A DNA stretch of 64,000 nt from Diplosphaera chodatii (Eukaryota; Chlorophyta; Trebouxiophyceae; Prasiolales; Stichococcaceae). The first letter of the stretch is position 1, and each line of letters opens with the position of its first letter. Of the stretch, positions 1-11,371 are shown piece by piece. The notes beneath the pieces were generated by a model. That model searched no databases. It saw nothing but the letters and a program-made list of their open reading frames with translations, and was not told the DNA's origin. Position numbers and translations under genes: made by a program. The DNA is taken from contig JAALGY010000039.1 of NCBI GenBank assembly GCA_032358165.1, positions 682,001-746,000 on the forward strand, in the 5' to 3' direction.

Positions 1-78
1 ACTTTGGCACTTCGCTCAAAGGGAAACACAAGCCATGAGTGCTGCATCTGCGTTGCATGCAGGACAGCAGCCTCTCAC

Positions 79-2118
79 CTGGATAGGGGCAGCTATACCG
101 GCGCCGGCCCTGCCGAGGCCCCGGCCCGCGACAAAGCCCATGGCCCGCCATGATATTGGACCCCATGCCGCGCTCATGCGCCTGCAAGCGCGGGTGCACA
201 CATGCTGCAGGGCAGCTGAATTGACGTGCTGCAAGAGGCATGGATCGGTGCCAGCAGACCCTTGCAGGGCGCTGGTCTTCACCGTGTACAAAAGGCGTGA
301 ACATCCTCAACATCAGCGGCTGGGCAACACATGCACTTCATGAGGATGACCCCAGGGAGCACGTGAGGCAGGACTGTGGCGGCCCCAGGTGGCTCACCTC
401 CCACTCTGCAAAAGTGAGGGTCTTTGGCTGACGACCTGCTGCTGCTGCTGCTGTAGCCACCGCACGTTCTGCTGCTACCCCTGCATCCTGCGCCTCTGCC
501 AGACGCACCTGCGCCCGACGTGTCACACTTGTGTCCACATCAACCAGCAGACCGCCAGATCTGCTGCGCATGTGCATCGCTGCTACACGCTGCGTGTCCT
601 GCAGACTGTTGCAGCTCACCGGATCCAGCTCAGCATCGCCGTCATGTGGTACCGCCGGCCCTGCCAGCTGATACTCCTCGTGCTGGCTGCTGGACGCCCC
701 CCTGGCCCCAAAGCGCACGCCATCCTCCTCGTCGGACCCCTTCGGCCCCTCTGACGCTGCGTCTGAGTCGCAGCCAGATAGCTCGTCCGCAAAGGGCGTC
801 ACGATCAGGTCATCGACTGCACCGCTTGCTGTTCTGCCGGAGTCTGTTACAGCAGCCGCTTGTGCTGTGTGGCCGCCATGGTGGAAAGCTCAGGATGGTG
901 ACCTCTTCCCACAGCTGTACGGCTGCACCACTGCTGGCTGCGTGCTGATCCGCCGCTGCCATAGCCTCGCGATCAATCCCCCACTCATGTGAGTTCTCGG
1001 CGAGCTACACAAAGCATGTGTCTCCAGGCGCTAGCCGTGTGTCGTCCTGCGCCCTGCCATGGTCCGGCTGGAGCAACAATGAAGATAGACTGACATCCTG
1101 CCTGCTTGCAGCTGCCGTACTCAGTCTGACAGCCTTGTGCCAGGCGTGGCGTGTACCCTTGCAAACTTGCTTCAATATCCTACCTTGCACAGCTGTCCTC
1201 ACCTGCAGAGCGGAAGCGGGAAGCTGGACGCCGCCCAGCATGCTGCGCTGCGTGGGGTGCAGGAAGCGCACGACCGCCTCCTGTCGGCGCGCGCCCCCTG
1301 GCGAGGCGGCGCCCGCTGCCGGTCTCCCGCTCTTGGAGGCTGCCCGGGTGCTGCAGCGCCACCACCAGGCCCGCGTGCCAGTGGCCGTCGATGAAGCGGA
1401 AGCGGTAGCGCCCACCTGGGCAGCCACACGGTTCTGTTTGCATCAGGCGGCAACCAGAACACGCTCCCACCGCATGTCATGCCATGTCACATGCATCATC
1501 TGCCTGCACAGCCACTTGCGCCGGCTTAAGCCCAAGCCGCTGCTGACTGCACACACGTCAGCTGTTGCACGCGCTGCAGGTCAGGGCAGCGCCCAGCGGA
1601 TGCTCCTCGCCAATGTGAACGTTACCAGGGTGGTTCCCCGCGCTATGTAGCAGCTCTCCGGGGACAGTCGCTTCAGCATCCGGCCATGCAATGCCTGCAT
1701 CTGCGGCGGTGGATGCAGCACCTGGCCCTGCGGCGTTGCCGTTGCCGGCGTCAGTGCTGCTCGCAAGATGCGCCAGCAGCCGCTCGCACTTCAGCTCTAG
1801 AAGCGTGGCCTCAATCTCAGCGGTCGCCGCTGCGAGCTCAGCTTCAACCTGCGCACGAAGCTTTGGGTTGCCTCTCGTCTCTGCAACCTATTTGTCGCTT
1901 CGACCTTCTGCTGCCCAGTGAACGCGAGGCTGTGGTGTCTGATCTCCAGCTGCAAGAAAGCCAAATGTGCCGCTAGCAAAACTCACCTGCACGAGCTCGA
2001 CATCGTCACGAGCGGCCTGCAGCGCTTCCTGGACGCCCTGCAGCGCCTCGCTGTGTTGCTGCAGCTGCTCCGCCAGCTCGTCCTCGGCGATCTGCAGCTC
2101 CTCTATGCGATGCGACAC
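79..2118 (-). CDS. ZGPAT-like coiled-coil / tudor-like / G-patch protein, partial, CCCH finger missing
   Basis: Homologue of the plant zinc-finger CCCH/G-patch proteins (ZGPAT family), nuclear RNA-processing or transcription factors. Exons in order: 2118-1987, a coiled coil (VSHRIEELQIAEDELAEQL...); from 1878, a continued coiled coil (NPKLRAQVEAELAAA); about 1425-1205, a tudor-like segment with RFRFIDGHWHAGLVVAL and then VVRFLHPTQRSML; about 1110-1040 with DVSLSSLLLQPD, which aligns to the stretch after the finger in plants; an acidic linker near 800-650; an exon ending at 398 with TLTFAEWE; and a G-patch exon 181-79 (AHERGMGSNIM, then MGFVAGRGLGRAGAGI). The two tudor motifs are in different frames, as are the two G-patch halves, so there are one-base shifts near 1300 and near 144. 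The CCCH finger expected after RSML is absent. The start exon was not found, and the 3' end is beyond the left edge. Confidence 0.62.
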
Positions 2119-2290
2119 CTGGCATGCAACAGAATCAGAATTGGCACGAATCCGTGCAGCTGGGGTCTTCGTAAGTGCTTATGACAAGAACAACTCTGCA
2201 CTCATACTGTGAAACCAGAAGCCGGCACAGCAACAGCCGTGCCAAGCCAGCAGCCTCCGTGTCGCCTGGTACAGCATCGCTACCAACAGC

Positions 2291-3213
2291 ATGGCGGCTT
2301 ATCTGGCGGTCTCCTGCTGCCTCCTCCTGCTCCTGACCTGTGCTGCTTCCTGCCGACCCCAAGGTGCAATGCACAGAGTCGAGGCCTCATCTCTCGGGCC
2401 CTCGCCAGTTCATTTCAAGGAGAAGCTGCTGCCCGTTTGGCTGACTGCGTTAGTTCGGTGGCAGCAACATAACACATGGAACCGCTGCCACGCAGAACAC
2501 ACCGCTGTCAGTGCATGTGTCGGTGGCCAGTAATATATTGGACTCGATTCCGAGTCAACCAGCCTCTTGACTGCAGCCCAGCTGCTGGCGTGGCCTGCAC
2601 CATGATAACGTCACGATGGTACCTTCAGTCGCATTGCTTGCCATGAGACATGCTAACAGCCTTGTCATGTGGATGGAAGCCCATGTATTCGCTTGTGTTC
2701 AAGCAGCCGCTGCAATTCGCTGCAGGCGATGGCGCAGCTCACAGCCTGCTGCTGGGCAGGTCCAGGCGCGAGCTGCACACCGTGGCACCCACCGGCTCTA
2801 CAACAAGTCTCGGTGGACTCATGGGCACCACAACTCCCAAAGTGCCTGCGGCCCCCACTGCAGGCAGGCAACCTTCTGGCCCTGTTCAGCGCTGCAGCCT
2901 GTCACAGTGTGCATAGGGTCGCATTGGAAACAGCAGCAGCGTGTTGTTGGTTTGGTGGCGCCGTAGAGTGCGGTGGTCTGTTTCGGTGCCTCTGCTATGC
3001 TGGCTGCCGACATGGTGACATCATGTGCTGCCATTCTGTGCAGCAGGGCGCTTCGAATGTACGCTCCAGGGCGGGTCGGCGGTGCAACGCTGCAGGCTCT
3101 GCGACCCGCAGTCACAGTGCCCCTGTGGTAATGGAGCCCGCACCTGCGTGCTGACAAGCGCCTGCCCCTTCAGCAATGGCGACCCCAACCTGCAGATCCA
3201 CGCCTGCCTCTGA
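2291..3213 (+). CDS. Small secreted cysteine-rich protein (multi-exon model)
   Basis: Not a recognised family. Exon 1 starts at ATG 2291 and encodes a clean signal peptide (MAAYLAVSCCLLLLLTCAAS). It ends at 2363 in phase 1 before GTGCAA. Exon 2 starts after TGCAG at 2726 in the matching phase and reads GDGAAHSLLLGRSRREL, with a dibasic site that could be a pro-peptide cleavage point. The last exon, from about 3049 to the TGA at 3211-3213, has a dense cysteine pattern: RCRLCDPQSQCPCGNGARTC followed by VLTSACPFSNG. The exon 2-3 junction was not resolved and a further exon is possible. The product would be an exported or wall protein of roughly 130-150 residues. It is transcribed divergently from the G-patch gene on its left. 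Confidence 0.45.
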
Positions 3214-3581
3214 GCGTGCACGGCAGCTAAGGATGAGGATGCGAGACATTGAAGTACACGCTCAGCAATGGCACATCAGTGTGTGCAGGTAGGACTGTCC
3301 AGGGACTGTTGATTGCACGTCTTTCCAGCATTCGGCGTCAGGGCTAGTTTGTCACGTTGTCAAATGCACAGTTGGCTGTCAGCATACAGAAGGGTCGCAT
3401 TGCATCTAGCAGCAACGTTACTGGTTGAATGGCACAACAACAGGTTAACAACGCACATTTTGGAAAAGGTTTGTTGGCAAGCAATGTATTGTGTCTTGGC
3501 AGCTAAGAGGGCTTCCTGTGTCGTAACCAGGTGCACAGCACATCAATGCTGCTGTCATCCTTGAGACAGCCTGTCTATTTA
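3214..3581. other. Intergenic, no gene seen
   Basis: About 370 bases between the convergent stop codons of the secreted protein (plus) and the Nudix-PHPT fusion (minus). It presumably holds both 3' untranslated regions. No conserved protein motif was found in any frame. Confidence 0.6.
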
Positions 3582-6500
3582 TCAGTACCCCTCGTAGGAT
3601 GTGGTCACGGTGTGAAACGGCAGCCACCGCCTCAAAAGCGCAGCCGAGACCTCGTGCGGCGCCGGCCCAAATGCTGAGCTGTGGCCATATATGTCAACTG
3701 TTGCCGCCCCAGGGTCGTGGCTGATGCGGCCACCGCCAAGCACCTTGACCTGCGCAGTCAACACACCCAATGATGCTGCGCGATCCTGGAATGCTTGGCT
3801 TGCATCAACATCAGGTAAGAGAGCTTGAGCAGATATACGAAAGCGCGTGCTCACCTCGAAGCCGGCGGGCTCCAGCTTCCGGCTGACGGCCTGCAGGATG
3901 TCGTTGTGGTACCCGGCGGCGGCGTGGCCTCGCACCACCACCTGCGGCACCGTGCACGTACAGCAGCCTGATGCGCAGCGTCACCCGCTGCATTCCTGCC
4001 CACCTTGTTTCCCGCCAAACAGTAGATGCTATCAGTGATGGCTTGCACCAGCGCCAGTAGCCAGCAGGCTAGCTTGATGGCCAACGATCAACAGAAGGTG
4101 GACTTGTGGCAGTTGTAGCTGAGCACGTTCTCAGGGTGGAACCCACCTTCGTCTGCCCGTCTGGCGTCGACACCCGCAGCAGCACGTACTTGAAGGTGCC
4201 GCTGTCGATCTGGACGTCTGACACGCGGTCCAGCAGCCCAGCGTTCTTCACCGCGGCCGTGGCATTGGCTGCTGCCGACTGGGTGGCGGCTAGGTCCGCC
4301 TCTGTGGCGGGCGACTCTGCAGCCTCTTCAGCGTCTGCTGCGGGCCGCTGCCCTGAGCCAACTGTGCTGCTGACCCCGCTTCCGCTGCTGAAGGACGGGC
4401 CGCCGCTGTGCAGCCACTGGTGGATGATGCGGCCGGCCAGGGAGTACGTTCCCGGCACCGCAAGCTTCTGGCCTGCCAGCGCCTTCTCATCACCTGCCAG
4501 CAGACAGACTCACCGCTCCTCAGACGGAAGCCAATGCAGCAAGTGAGGGCTGTAGCGGTCATCCTCAGCACGACGCCCTGGCACTGCCCGCTACAGCCAT
4601 CTGTATGCGTGCACATGATGTGCATGAAAGCGGTGGTGCTCGCACCCGTCAAAGCGGCAGCCAGCCAGGCGCGGCTGAACCAGCGGGCGTCCGCCAGCTC
4701 GGCGTCGTTGCAGGCGACCGGCGGCAGGCGCGGCCCCAGCGCGGCGGCCACCTCAGCTTCCGTGACGCCCTGCTGCTGCACGGCACACCGGCCCTCTTCC
4801 TGCATGATACGCATCAGGAGGTTTCCAACCGTCAACGCGCTGTCCTTGCACTCACCGCTGGAGGGCTCACCAGACTGGTCACGGCACCTGCCATGGATCC
4901 GCACCCTCGGCACAAAGACAGAGCCATGCACCAGATCAGCTGCCACCCGGCAGCATGTGCAGCAAATCAGGACTGCAGGACGCACCCCAAGGGCGTCCAG
5001 GCCGACCGGCGCGGGCGGCGCGGGCGTGGCGCCGGCGGTGAAGCCCAGCATGAGGGACTGGGGGAAGGGCCACGGCTGCGAGGAGTGGTACCGCACCGTA
5101 GCCAGGTCCACCTCCACACCTGTAGTCCGACCCATACATCTGGCAGAGATGTGGCAGCAGACTTTCCTCACGAAGGCGCGCTTGTTCCAACCATCTGCAG
5201 GTGCTCAGCAGGTCGCTGCGGCCACTCATGGCAGCTGCTTCCACACAGTGGCTGGTTGCCGCAACAAGATTCAAAACCACTTGCCCATAGCCAGCATGGA
5301 CTGCAGTGAACTGGAGGATGTGAGGCAGCAGATCCTGTGTGCCGGCCAAATGCACCTGCTTCCTCGCGGGTCTCCCTGACGACCGCCTGCTCCAGGGTCT
5401 CCCCAATCTCGCAGAAGCCTGCACACGATGCCAGTGCCCCAGTTTGGCTCACGAGCAGGTCCCAGCGCCCGCGCACCATAGCTTTGGGTAGGGCCTACAT
5501 GCACACAGTCGTGCAGCAGTCGTGGCCGTCTGTGGTACTGCTGAGATGACATTCCCGCCAGCTCCACTATAGCAATGCGCATCCGGCAGGATGGGTCACA
5601 AGCGGAGGCTGCCCTGCTCTGACATGCTGAGATACCTTGTGACTGTTCCTGCCATCCACCCACACCTGCCAGCAGGGAGTAGCGGCCGTCCACCCAGCGG
5701 CTCTGGTGCCCCAGCAGGATGTGGTCCCCCGCCGTGACCGCCATGATGACGGCCGGGTCGATGCGCGGGTACAGGCTGGGCTTGGCCGGCTGGTCGGGCG
5801 GCGACACCAGCTTCCTGTGGAGAAGCAGTCACACGGTTCGTCGGACGTGCAGCCACAGGCACCTGACAGCTCTGCATCAGACTCTCAGTGTAGGCGTGCG
5901 CCTGCAGGCTTGGATGAGGCATTGCTGCTGCGGACGCCAAGCAGAGGGACTCGGCAGTGCTGCCCAGTGTTCATGAGGTATTCGACTCTCAAATTTTCAG
6001 AGTCGACCCGCCTGGAGTAGCCACCCTCGGCCATGGCCAGCGGCGCGCCGTCCCGGCCCGAGAAGGCGCTGTTGCGGTGCCAGCCCAGCACGCCGTTCGC
6101 CAGTGCCATGATCGCCGCATCACCTGACAACCAGCAGGTCCAGCTGCTCAGGCGCTTTCGACGACGATGCCATTGGGTGGGCCTTGTACCATCGTGTTGC
6201 CTGGCGTCTGTGTCTGACTGCTCGTGAATGGTGCAGGCATGTGTGCTGAGGTGTTACTATGCTGCAAGCAGGCGTGCACAGATGCCCAAGCACGGTTGCC
6301 ACACCCAGCAGCCTCAGTGCCGTGGACGCATGGTTCTACTTTAATTCCGTGCATCGCACTCACATAAAGTTTGCTCGCACGTTTGCGTAGGATCCTCTGT
6401 CGTAAACTTACGATCAAGAACCGTAAGGGTTGAGCAGCGCGGTCGCACCTGGCGACATGTGGGGGCCCTGCCTGCGGACGTCGACCCACTCGTAACCCTG

Positions 6501-7850
6501 CTCGGCCGCCCAGGCCTCCAGCTGCGTGCCGGGTTGCTGCTCCTCTAAAGACACCTGCAAAGTGCAGGCGCGTTGCAGCACTCGTGGCGTTCGTATGCGA
6601 ACCCATGAGTAGGACCATGCAGCTGCTGGATGGGCGCCTGATGTGAAGCCCACAACCCTCCTGTGTCATGCAAGGAATAGCCGGTAGCATCTCACCTGCG
6701 GGCTGTCATGGTCTGCTGATGCGCTACCGGCTGCCGATGCGTGCGTGAATCCCGCCGCTGCGGCTGCTGCAGCCGCGCGTGAGGAGTCCGGCATCAGCGG
6801 CGGCGGCGGCCCAAGGTCAGCCGCAAACACAGGCGCCCCTGACTCACGTTCTAGCCCAAGGAACACTGCGCCGTCAGGACTGATGCCCGTGCTGCTGCTG
6901 CTGCCGCCGCTGCTGTGGCCAGCGGCTGCTGCCGCTTCCCCCTCTGGGCCGCTGCCGTCACTGCTGCCGCTGCCAGCTGCGCTGCCAGTGCCATGTGCAA
7001 CGATGCTGCCCCGCTCGCCGGAGAGGTACCCGTAGCGCACCGCATCGGATGCAGGCTGCAGGTATGCTGGACAATACCTGCCGGCAGTGTGACACCCTGG
7101 TGTCGATAGAAATCCGCGCAACCTGGCCCTGGTACCGAGTATCGTACATAGTGTAGGTACAGGAAGACAGTAGCGCGCAGTAGAGTGTGACAGTGTCCCA
7201 CAGTACGTCCTTTGGTGCTCACTTCAGGTCGGCCTTCTGCCACGTGGCCTGCGAGTCTGGGGTCGCGGCCGCCGCCGTGGCTGATGTGCCGATGTCCTGG
7301 GTGCCCGCTGCGTCTCCAACCGCCGGTGGAGACTGGTCCGCCGGCGCCACCAGGCCCTCCCGCCCGCGGAACACCACCAGCCGGGCGTCGGGCTCGTTGA
7401 ACAGCCGCCTCAACTCCTCCGGCCGGCCCCTGCATGCGGAGATGTGTTGTGTTGCACAGGATGGCACAACACCGCCCTGCGGGTGGCCATGCATGTCAGT
7501 TTGCAGTGTTCCGGCTCGCCAATGAGCACGTGTACGTGGGCAGATTGGAACGGTGCACAGTGAGGCGCTCGCCTCAGGTGGGTGGCCTTGTCGAGCGGCA
7601 GTGCGGAATAGTGCGGCAGCGTGCTGATTGCTGTGGTTGTTACCTGCCGTGCCAAACGGGGTCTGCACTGCAGGCTGACCGTTGATTCTGGAGTCCACGT
7701 CGCCTGCTGTGGACTGGAACGGAGAGTGTGCCATCCTGTGCCGGCCGTGGGAGTCTGCCAGCAGGCTGCAGATGTCGCAACTGATGATGCATTCCGCTGC
7801 ATGCAGTGGTGCCGTCCTGTTGGCTGCGAAGCAGCAATACTTGGCAGCAT
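3582..7850 (-). CDS. NADH pyrophosphatase (NudC/NUDT12/NUDX19 type) fused to a phosphohistidine phosphatase (PHPT1/Janus) domain
   Basis: Exons in order: HYSALPLDKATHLR (to 7573) and GRPEELRRLFNEPDARLVVF (about 7436-7224), the NudC N-terminal domain; PASDAVRYGYLSGERG with FLGLERESGAPVFAADLG; WVDVRRQGPHMSP; GDAAIMALANGVLGWH; YPRIDPAVIMAV with GRYSLLA; the Nudix box GFCEIGETLEQAVVRETREE; SSQPWPFPQSLMLGF; LADARWFSRAWLAAAL. One exon (about 4495-4147) carries the NudC C-terminus (VPGTYSLAGRIIHQWL), a 55-residue Ala/Ser/Glu linker, and the start of PHPT1 (VQIDSGTFKYVLLRVS). The last two exons give VVVRGHAAAGYHNDI, with the catalytic His, and LGGGRISHDPGAATVDIYGH up to the TGA at 3582. Expected activities are NADH cleavage to NMNH plus AMP, and protein-histidine dephosphorylation. 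The zinc-ribbon cysteines are lost (FSGRDG in place of FCGxCG). The start at ATG 7850 is tentative. Confidence 0.85.
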
Positions 7851-8555
7851 CTTGCTCGTTGATGCACCGCGTTTGCTGATGCTGATCCCTGTTCAGTGCA
7901 CTGGCACAAGTCAATGTGGCAACGCATGCCATGCAGGATACAGTGAGGCATGCTTTTTAGTCAAAGGTATCCACACTCAGGTCACCTGTGTCAATCACTC
8001 TGCTCAGAAAAGGCTCAGCAAGCAGCTTGCGTGCCATATTTGCTGCCGATGAGCAAACTCATATGTGCTGCGCTGCTGATCACGGCATCTGCAGCAGTGC
8101 ACAGATTTGATGGACGCGTCACGGTGAAGCAAACGAATGTGGGATGATACCACAGAATGATATCAAGGTCATGTCAAAGCGCTGTGTGTGCTGCGTGGAG
8201 CATGCTATGGCTTCAGACTGGCTCCAGGGCTGCTGTTGGCATTTTTGGGACAAGCGCAGAAGCGCAGATGTCCCACACTGGCAGCTCGCATATCTTGCGC
8301 CAATACCATCCATAACAGACTGCACCAGAACAGTTCGTTGTGCTACAAATGAACTGAGCCTGCATCGGTAGGTCAATCATATGTACTGGTACCTTGCTAA
8401 GAATCACAATGCCCCACACAGGAGGGTGCAGATCCAATTGCGAGTTTGCAAGTTTTTGAGCGTTCCAGAAGTGCAAGCTTTGGCAACGCAGAACGCTCGC
8501 TCAGGCAGCTCTGCCATTGCCGTGTACTGTGCGCTCCCTGATCGCGATTGCGACA
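7851..8555. other. Spacer between the Nudix-PHPT and MYG1 genes
   Basis: About 700 bases with no conserved coding motif. It should contain the promoter of the Nudix-PHPT fusion and the 3' UTR of MYG1, since both are transcribed leftward. The open frames here are short and unlike any family I know. Confidence 0.5.
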
Positions 8556-11371
8556 TCAATCCTCCTTCAGAGCGCGCCGCGCCATCTCTGCAGCGCACCA
8601 TATGGAACACTCAAGCACAGGCCCGCAGCAGCAGCACCATCAGGATGGATCGCTGAAGTGTGTCCTGCATGTATGCATCAGCCCGACGCTTAGGATTGTG
8701 TCAGGAAAGGCGCAGTGGTGGACGCACCCAGCACGCCGTCCCGTGTGGCCGCCCCGCCGATGAAGCCGCTGGCGTGCGCAAACACGCACCCTGCGGAGCG
8801 GGACACGCTGTGTATCACCCCGTGCCTAGGTGAGCAGTCAAGGCAGCTGGTATGCACTGAGTGAACAAGTGGTCAGGGTGACAGGTGTCAACCAAGGACA
8901 AACTGTACTGCTGTCCTTGCGCGCACTCTGGTACAACTGCTATGCAACCTGCTCACTTGGCTTGAGCCCCATGATAGAGACCTCCTGCACCACACTCTGC
9001 ACAGGATGGACTGTCACCTGAGATGCCGGACACGTTGGACAGCTCCTCGTCGCGCAGGCCACGCCACGCCGCCGGCAGCGACCTGCGGTTCTCGAACGAG
9101 CCCGGCTGCACCGACACCGCCTGCACCCGCCACTTCTTTTCCCTCGTGTCCTGCGACGACAGGCAAAAGCATAGCATCAGGAGCCGGACCTGCAGCGTGG
9201 ACAGGGCAACACTGGTCAGCTGACAGCCGGGTCTGCTTCTGCCTGCTGCGCCGCTGCGCATCTGTGCGCAGCAAATGCACGTGACGAGAGAGGTCGGGCA
9301 AGGCGATGAGGCAGGGATGGCATGGATCACAAGTTACAGGGTGCGCACCTCGTACAGGCAGAACTTGATGCTGCCCTCAATGCCTTCCTGCTTCTCCAGC
9401 TCGTACAGGTGCTCCTTCCAGGGCACGCCGCCCGCCGCCAGCTCGATGATCTGTGGGATTTGGTCAGCACACATTGACCCAGGTGGCTCTGGCACTTCAA
9501 AGCTGCAGTGCCATTCGCTGCGTGAAAAGACGGCCCAGCAGATAAGCAGGGGGAGTAACTTCCAGACCTTCTCCCGCAGACTCATGGCAAGGCGCAGCCA
9601 TTGATCCAGGGCTGCACAGTGGCAGCACAACTCCCTACCTCTCCGCTGGCGTCCACACCACTGCGCCCGCTGAGCGCGTCCTTCACCAGGCTCCTCGCCG
9701 GCAGCCACGCCTGGCAGGCGCGCAGCAGAATCAGCATCAACTCTTGCTGCGTGGTACACTGCACACAGATGGATTGGCACAGACAGCCTTGATGGCAGGC
9801 CTGCGCCTCAGCTCCACCATGCCTCGCTGCAGGCCCAGTGGTGGTCGGACGGTGTTCAGGCACCTGCGCCCCGCCTCTGATGACGTGGCCGTGCTGACGA
9901 AAGCTTGAGGTCCGACAAGGCGAAGCAAGGGGCAGTCAGACCAGAAGCTATCAGGCTCAAGCCCATTTAGTGGCACTGGAGGTGCACGAGAAAGGGGTGC
10001 GCCGCTCACATGCGTGATGTAGTCGACGCAGTCCAGGAACTCTGCGCCTGTGAGCGCCATGGCCTTGGCGAACTGCGCGTTGGCCGCCTCGTCGCCGGCG
10101 TCCTGCACAGACGGTCCCAAACCTCAAGAATGTCTCCCTGTAATCCCTGAAAGATCGCGCAGCACCTGACTCCAGCGCCGGCTGAGGCAATCCGCCGCCG
10201 CCGGCACATGGCACACAAGCAGCGCTGCTGGCTTGCTGGACGGCTGTCACGCCTCGATGCACGAAAGCAAGCATGGCGAGGCTGGTGGTGCAGTGGTCCT
10301 GTGGCACAGTGGAGTTCACCTGGTTCCAGCGGGGGTTGAGGCCGCCCACGCGGGCCGACAGGTGCGTGCTGCTGAGGTAGCGCGGCGGCTTGCCACCGGC
10401 ATCCCACTGGCTGACGCCTGCAGCAGAGCATTCCAAAGCCATTTCCGGTTGGTCTCCTTCCAGCAGGCCTGCTGCTAGGGATGCAGCATTTGGGTCGGGA
10501 CATCCAGGGTCTGATGCGAGTGGTTCCATATCTGAGTAGTCACACCAGCACTTGGAGCCGCGGTTCGAAGGCTGCTGGCAGGTACAGCACCCAGCGCCCT
10601 CACCATTGTCGATGCCGTCGATGGCCTCCATGAAGTGCTTGTACACGGCCAGGTACACGGTCTCCACATCTGGAGACTCCTCCGGCTGCCCGAGCTGCGC
10701 TGCGATGACCCCCCGCCCAAAGTGCTTGTACACCAGGCCCGCACTCGAGAGCTTTGTGTTGTAGCCTGGACATCGGAGCAGCACCCGTTCGTTACGTTTC
10801 GTGCCCTTCATCCGCGTGTGCACACGCCAGGAAGCGGCTGCATGCATGGGAAGTTGCATCCGCCTCACCGTGGCCGAACACCTCCTCAAAGCCGCGCTGG
10901 TGGTGGTCAAACCGCTGTGCCTCTGCGGACTAGCACGACATTCAGCTGCACTCTTGGCATTTCGAAAGCAAGTGTTATGTGTGAGCATGAGCGCCGCCGT
11001 GGCGCAAGCGGCACAGGGCACAGCATTAAGCAAGGTGCACCTGAATCGTAGATGCCGCCCACATCAATGACGATGTCCAGGTCCTGCAGCACCTTGGGGT
11101 CGCGGCTGCGCACCACGTCCGCGTCCCTGTACTGCGGCGTCTGCTTCAGCAGGAAGCATCCCAGCGCCTCATCGCAGTGGAAGGTGCCGCTGTGCGTGCC
11201 GATGCGGACCATTGCGCGCTTGCTGGAACCCTGCCTGGCTATAGACATGCAGGTGAGGCTGCGACCAGCAGCTGCTGCTCCTCGGCAGCACCTTGCAGGT
11301 GTTGATGGGTGTGCAGATTGGAATGCAGCCGACGATGCAAACCTCGCACACGGACCGCGCAAGGCCAGCAT
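8556..11371 (-). CDS. MYG1: MYG1 exonuclease (UPF0160/GAMM1), complete, ten exons
   Basis: DHH-type 3'-5' RNA exonuclease that processes RNA in nucleus and mitochondria. Exons: 11371-11041, 10922-10869, 10765-10604, 10417-10320, 10102-10010, 9710-9639, 9450-9349, 9150-9018, 8790-8728 and 8587-8556. All are bounded by GT/AG sites with matching phase. Motifs in order: GTHSGTFHCDEA (metal-binding His/Asp), VIDVGGIYD, RFDHHQRGF (the DHH motif), YNTKLSSAGLVYKHFG, GIDNG, LSARVGGLNPRWN, AWLPARSLVKDAL, VPWKEHLYELE, AAWRGLRDEELSNVSGI, GCVFAHASGFIGG and the C-terminus MARRALKED. I start at ATG 11371, which gives MLALRGPCARFASSAAF, an Arg/Ser/Ala-rich, acid-free leader typical of mitochondrial import. 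A second ATG just before VRIGTHSG could give a non-mitochondrial form. Length and motif order match the family; no key residue is missing. Confidence 0.95.

Noticed and set aside
4290..5379. Long open frames on both strands across 4.3-5.4 kb (293 and 323 codons)
   Set aside because: They read through the introns of the Nudix-PHPT gene in the wrong frame or strand. The Nudix motifs define the true frames.
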